64,000 nt of DNA from Campylobacterales bacterium (lineage in GTDB: Bacteria > Campylobacterota > Campylobacteria > Campylobacterales > Sulfurimonadaceae). Below, in pieces: positions 62,008 through 64,000 of this stretch (position 1 is its first letter; each line of letters begins with the position of its first letter). Position numbers and translations under genes: made by a program. The notes beneath the pieces were generated by a model that saw only the letters and a list, made by a program, of their open reading frames with translations, was not told the origin of the DNA and searched no databases. The stretch covers positions 34,996-98,995 of the forward strand of contig JAPLGM010000029.1 of NCBI GenBank assembly GCA_026390165.1. The letters run 5' to 3'.

Positions 62008-62037
62008 GTGAGCATCGTACTGGGTATCAAAAAATAA
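62008..62037 (+). pseudogene. Truncated gene start (MSIVLGIKK...)
   Basis: An AAAAAGGGA site precedes a GTG that opens MSIVLGIKK and then runs into a TAA. The form of this peptide is like the N-terminus of Ntn-type/proteasome-like hydrolases, so it may be the beginning of a plus-strand gene cut off by integration. The assignment is tentative. Confidence 0.3.
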
Positions 62038-62058
62038 AAAACATTTTCAAAAACTTTA

Positions 62059-62099
62059 CGCCCGTTGCGCCCGTAAATGGTGCAGCGGGACTAACGGGC
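62059..62099 (-). repeat. GC-rich palindrome, first copy
   Basis: CGCCCGTT-GCG-CCCG pairs with CGGG-ACT-AACGGGCG (12 of 15 paired) around a TAAATGGTGCAG loop. It lies just after the 120-aa gene on the minus strand and is followed by a T-rich stretch, so it may serve as a terminator. It is related to the copy at 63298-63334. Confidence 0.6.
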
Positions 62100-62126
62100 G
62101 CGACTATTTGAGAAAGAGTTTTTTTG

Positions 62127-62489
62127 TTACGCTGAGATAGGGATTTTATACTCCTCAAACAGAGCCTTATAGGGCGTTGGAACATTCTGAGTTTCCACCA
62201 GTATCCCGATTCCGTAGTCACTATCTCTCAGCATCACCAACTCATAAACCCCAAACCGTTCTTCGATCAGCTCCAATCGTTCCAGTAGTCCGTCATTAAT
62301 ACTAGGCAGAGTCAATCCGTTGAGATTTATCCCTTCCTTCAGCTCCTCAAAGCATTCAATAATAATCCAGTACCCACAATTAAAGTCCCAAGCATCACTG
62401 CTTGGGATCATTGATTTGGTGTGAGTGAGATACGTTTTGAAGGGTTCGTTGAGATCCTTGAGTTGTCCCCATGATTGGATTATTTTCAT
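62127..62489 (-). CDS. Hypothetical protein of accessory region
   Basis: The 120-aa protein has no motif I recognise. It contains MKIIQSWGQLKDLNEPFKTY, a cysteine/aromatic centre (FNCGYWIIIECFEELKEGI) and the regular strand ERFGVYELVMLRDSDYGIGI near residues 80-100. It could be an immunity-type or small cytosolic protein of mobile elements; this is a guess. It stands alone between a palindrome and the YafQ/DinJ pair on the same strand. Confidence 0.55.
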   Translation of the reverse strand: MKIIQSWGQLKDLNEPFKTYLTHTKSMIPSSDAWDFNCGYWIIIECFEELKEGINLNGLTLPSINDGLLERLELIEERFGVYELVMLRDSDYGIGILVETQNVPTPYKALFEEYKIPISA

Positions 62490-62606
62490 CGCTAGTGTTG
62501 TTTCAGTACCGATAACCGTTCAGGGGTGAAGTATAGAGGTAAGTTTGGAACACACATAAACGGTCGTTAAGGGGTGATTGACTAAACCGTCCTCATTTTA
62601 AATCAA

Positions 62607-62903
62607 TTATTTGAACTTTTTAAAAATCTGTGCGTGCGATCCGAGTCGAATGAATGTCAGTGCGTTATCATCTTCGCTTATCTGATACACCAGTAACCAA
62701 TCACTTTTAATATGACATTCGTGTGTGCCTTCCCATTCTCCTTTGAGAGGATGGTTTTTGTGTTTCTCATGTAGCACGTCGTCATTAAGGAGTGTAGACA
62801 TGATCTCTTTGAGTAAAGTAAAATCATCAACCGACAATTTACCGCTTTTCTTGTCTCTCTCAATGTCTTTTTTGAAGAAACGATGATATTCAGGGGTGTA
62901 CAT
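62607..62903 (-). CDS. YafQ-like mRNA interferase toxin
   Basis: The 98-aa protein has the RelE/YafQ fold: EYHRFFKKDIERDKKSGKL early, then HKNHPLKGEWEGTHECHIKS with the catalytic histidines, DWLLVYQI, and the C-terminal FIRLGSHAQIF with the last histidine. YafQ cleaves mRNA on the ribosome. Its start overlaps the antitoxin stop by one base. It belongs to an accessory segment with an excisionase-like gene nearby. Confidence 0.92.
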   Translation of the reverse strand: MYTPEYHRFFKKDIERDKKSGKLSVDDFTLLKEIMSTLLNDDVLHEKHKNHPLKGEWEGTHECHIKSDWLLVYQISEDDNALTFIRLGSHAQIFKKFK

Positions 62904-63160
62904 TACAATCCAAGATCGTCAAATAGCTCTTTAGTAGATGTATGCTTGATTGTATTTTTACCCACTTTTGCTTCTTTAATTGCTGTAACCGTTTCTTCAT
63001 TGGGAAGACGAAGCTCAAAGGGTAGCCCCTTGTGTAATACGACGCTATGCAAAAATAATCGTGTCGCTTCACTGGTCGTTAAACCCATCTGCTTGAGATA
63101 TTCCGCAGCTTTGTTTTTGATAATAGGATCAATACGCACTGTCATAGCAGTTCCAGTCAT
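62903..63160 (-). CDS. DinJ/RelB-family antitoxin
   Basis: The 85-aa protein has a ribbon-helix-helix N-terminus (TVRIDPIIKNKAAEYLKQMG, then LTTSEATRLFLHSVV) with the typical RelB/DinJ sequence. A C-terminal KHTSTKELFDDLGL tail wraps the toxin. It neutralises YafQ and represses the operon. An AAGGAAG ribosome-binding site precedes the ATG. Confidence 0.93.
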   Translation of the reverse strand: MTGTAMTVRIDPIIKNKAAEYLKQMGLTTSEATRLFLHSVVLHKGLPFELRLPNEETVTAIKEAKVGKNTIKHTSTKELFDDLGL

Positions 63161-63445
63161 AATATCTTCCTTTTTTTATTATTGTACATCAATTGACGTA
63201 TAGTGTCAATGTCTGTATTTTACTTTGAATCCGTAATAATAGTGATATTCAGGGGGGGTAAGACGAAGTGAGACAAACATTATAAATATTCTGTCCCGTC
63301 GAGCCCGTAAAGCCAGCACGGGCTCGACGGGCACGAACTTTACGTAAAAAGTTTTTCAGAGGGCTAGTCATCATTGTCATCTTCATGTAATACCTCAAGC
63401 TCTTTAGCTGTCTATCGTTCCCACTCTGTAACGGGCATAATAATA
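63161..63445. other. Intergenic segment with palindrome and G7 run
   Basis: The 285-bp gap holds the DinJ upstream region (no clear -10 assigned), GATATTCAGGGGGGGTAAG with a 7-G run at 63241-63259, and the perfect 14-bp palindrome at 63298-63334. On its right side it carries the amber-interrupted frame described separately. Confidence 0.4.
63298..63334. repeat. GC-rich palindrome, second copy
   Basis: CCCGTCGAGCCCGT pairs perfectly with ACGGGCTCGACGGG around a 9-nt loop (AAAGCCAGC). It shares the CCCGTAAA..GC..CGGG core and following CACGAACTTT/GCGACTATTT flank with the copy at 62059-62099. It is a stable hairpin; a terminator or a small mobile palindrome is possible. Confidence 0.75.
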
Positions 63446-63459
63446 CTAATGTACCTCAT
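63364..63459 (-). pseudogene. Small ORF interrupted by an amber codon
   Basis: An ATG at 63459, inside the end of the 92-aa gene, opens MRYISIIMPVTEWER, then TAG at 63412-63414, then TAKELEVLHEDDNDD and a stop. A single C-to-T change (CAG to TAG) would explain it. The acidic tail and the frame kept open on both sides suggest a recently disrupted or recoded small gene of the element. Confidence 0.45.
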
Positions 63460-63724
63460 CCGTTTTTCGCTTCTTTGGCTTGTACTTTTTTCTACAATCA
63501 AATTGAGGATGATTTCTAAGTAACTTATTTTTAATTCTGCTCACCGTTGAAAGAACACTATAAAATCTCGGCTCTAACTGCATTACATGACTGTCTGCAT
63601 GAAACTCGTTTGCGTATTCGTGCATTATCAAAGCGTTACTATTATCACCTCCAAACTTTTGAGGGTTTGATTTTATTTTCTCAAGTGTCCAAACGTCAAG
63701 TTGTTTTTTAAAGAACGTATCCAT
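63446..63724 (-). CDS. Hypothetical accessory protein following the excisionase-like gene
   Basis: The 92-aa protein is basic at its C-terminus (RKKYKPKKRKTDE) and has a central helix-rich part (IMHEYANEFHADSHVMQLEP and RFYSVLSTVSRIKNKLL). I cannot assign a family; a DNA-binding role is possible from the basic tail. Its ATG overlaps the stop of the excisionase-like gene (TAATG), so it is translated with it. Confidence 0.55.
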   Translation of the reverse strand: MDTFFKKQLDVWTLEKIKSNPQKFGGDNSNALIMHEYANEFHADSHVMQLEPRFYSVLSTVSRIKNKLLRNHPQFDCRKKYKPKKRKTDEVH

Positions 63725-63861
63725 TACGCCACCGCCATACGTGAAGCAATAAACGCATCTAAATCACTTTTCGCCCACACCGTCACGCGGTCTGAGAGCT
63801 TGATTGCTTTGATCTTTTTCTGCTTACTAAATAACCACAGAGTTGAGACACCTATTCCCAT
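63724..63861 (-). CDS. AlpA/excisionase-like helix-turn-helix protein (short or truncated)
   Basis: The 45-aa frame from ATG 63861 reads MGIGVSTLWLFSKQKKIKAI, then KLSDRVTVWAKSDLDAFIAS and RMAVA. This matches the recognition helix and wing of AlpA/Xis-type proteins (xGVSxSTxW...KxIKLSxRxxxWxxxDxxAFI). The first helix of the motif would be upstream (SDVS...), where the frame is open back only to a TAA without a start codon. So the N-terminus may be truncated, or a non-standard start is used. Such proteins control excision of integrative elements. Confidence 0.65.
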   Translation of the reverse strand: MGIGVSTLWLFSKQKKIKAIKLSDRVTVWAKSDLDAFIASRMAVA

Positions 63862-63875
63862 GCTGACGTCGGAAC

Positions 63876-63958
63876 ATTCGGAAGGGTGAGTCGGAAATTA
63901 TCCGGAAGGTTGAAGCGGTGTGAAACCGTCTGAGTGAGTATAGCACAGCCTTCCGAAT
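63876..63958 (-). promoter_or_regulatory. Promoter/operator of the excisionase-like gene
   Basis: A perfect 10-bp inverted repeat, ATTCGGAAGG (63876-63885) and CCTTCCGAAT (63949-63958), with an extra TCCGGAAGG at 63901-63909 between the halves, surrounds a minus-strand -10-like TATACT (complement of 63937-63942). The arrangement fits an autoregulatory operator in which the encoded helix-turn-helix protein binds GGAAGG half-sites. Confidence 0.5.
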
Positions 63959-64000
63959 ATTTATACGAAATCATTAGTCAGCGCTTTGGATTTTCGCATA

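Larger units (their letters stand above)
61684..62126. other. Non-coding border region of an accessory element
   Basis: This 443-bp gap holds a GTGGT...ACCAC/AACCAC...GTGGTT inverted-repeat cluster at 61797-61843, a tandem CTATCCCTAAAA pair at 61863-61890, a short GTG-started frame at 62008-62037 and the GC-rich palindrome at 62059-62099. The minus-strand reading of 61797-61818 ends in CTCGGCCACCA, which looks like a tRNA acceptor end with CCA. I read the region as the boundary of an integrated element; no intact gene is present. Confidence 0.45.

Noticed and set aside
63241..63259. G7 run as a phase-variable tract
   Set aside because: It is not inside a coding frame and no gene start is close enough for promoter-spacing control to be argued.
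62059..63334. attC sites of an integron
   Set aside because: The palindromes lack clear GTTRRRY/RYYYAAC core sites in the right order and no integrase is in the window.
1..64000. CRISPR array
   Set aside because: No series of regularly spaced direct repeats and no cas gene was found.

Overview
The window looks like a chromosomal stretch of a Campylobacterota (epsilonproteobacterial) organism, most like Sulfuricurvum or Sulfurimonas. This rests on overall low GC, dense minus-strand operons with ATGA and TAATG overlaps, and the style of the pyrC, phosphomannomutase, peroxiredoxin and two-component genes. The assignment is inferred from general resemblance; no 16S or ribosomal gene is present to confirm it.

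Layout. (1) 1-5.9 kb: the 3' end of a pabB-type chorismate-binding enzyme, a 2-Cys peroxiredoxin, then polysaccharide export: a Wzz-type chain-length protein, a 1025-aa multi-SLBB outer-membrane export protein and a lytic transglycosylase. (2) 6.1-32.7 kb: a large O-antigen/exopolysaccharide locus, almost all on the minus strand. It holds a WecA-like initiating transferase, gmd, five glycosyltransferases, a WbsX-type glycoside hydrolase, Wzy, Wzx, a CDP-3,6-dideoxyhexose pathway (rfbF, rfbG, rfbH, a short-chain reductase, rfbE), rfbA/rfbC/rfbB of the dTDP-sugar pathway, a MarR-type EPS regulator, galU and galE. The wzy-wzx core is visibly more AT-rich than its flanks. (3) 32.8-39 kb: an ABC exporter, an AI-2E family permease, small envelope proteins, a RecD/Pif1-like helicase and a VWA protein. 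(4) 39-45.2 kb: a Type III restriction-modification locus with an ATPase/TOPRIM gene pair between mod and res; it splits a MoxR-VWA operon. (5) 45.2-61.7 kb: MoxR, a BRCT-like protein, a TonB family protein, a DnaQ-type exonuclease, a RhuM gene flanked by direct repeats, a histidine kinase/OmpR pair, pyrC, phosphomannomutase, a GGDEF response regulator and a 1708-aa hybrid kinase. (6) 61.7-64 kb: an accessory edge with a broken 5' gene remnant, palindromic repeats, a YafQ/DinJ toxin-antitoxin pair and an excisionase-like gene. It probably belongs to an integrated element running out of the window.

How the genes work together. rfbF, rfbG, rfbH, the reductase and rfbE should make CDP-paratose and CDP-tyvelose, as in Salmonella group D, but the usual E3 reductase gene (rfbI/ddhD) is not here. 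rfbA, rfbB and rfbC are present without rmlD, and gmd lacks a partner reductase and an intact manC. The sugars would be assembled on undecaprenyl phosphate, flipped by Wzx, polymerised by Wzy under Wzz control and possibly exported by the SLBB protein.

The most striking theme is that defence or toxin-like genes sit singly or in pairs inside otherwise continuous operons, often beside fragments of neighbouring gene families. Examples are an AAA ATPase, a RhuM-PLD fusion, a DUF1016 nuclease beside a duplicated rfbG 3' end, a zeta-like pair at the usual rmlD position, HEPN/MNT, Type III RM with a nested ATPase/TOPRIM pair, RhuM between direct repeats, and YafQ/DinJ. The best candidates for an undescribed system are the nested ATPase/TOPRIM pair and the DUF1016/rfbG-tail arrangement.
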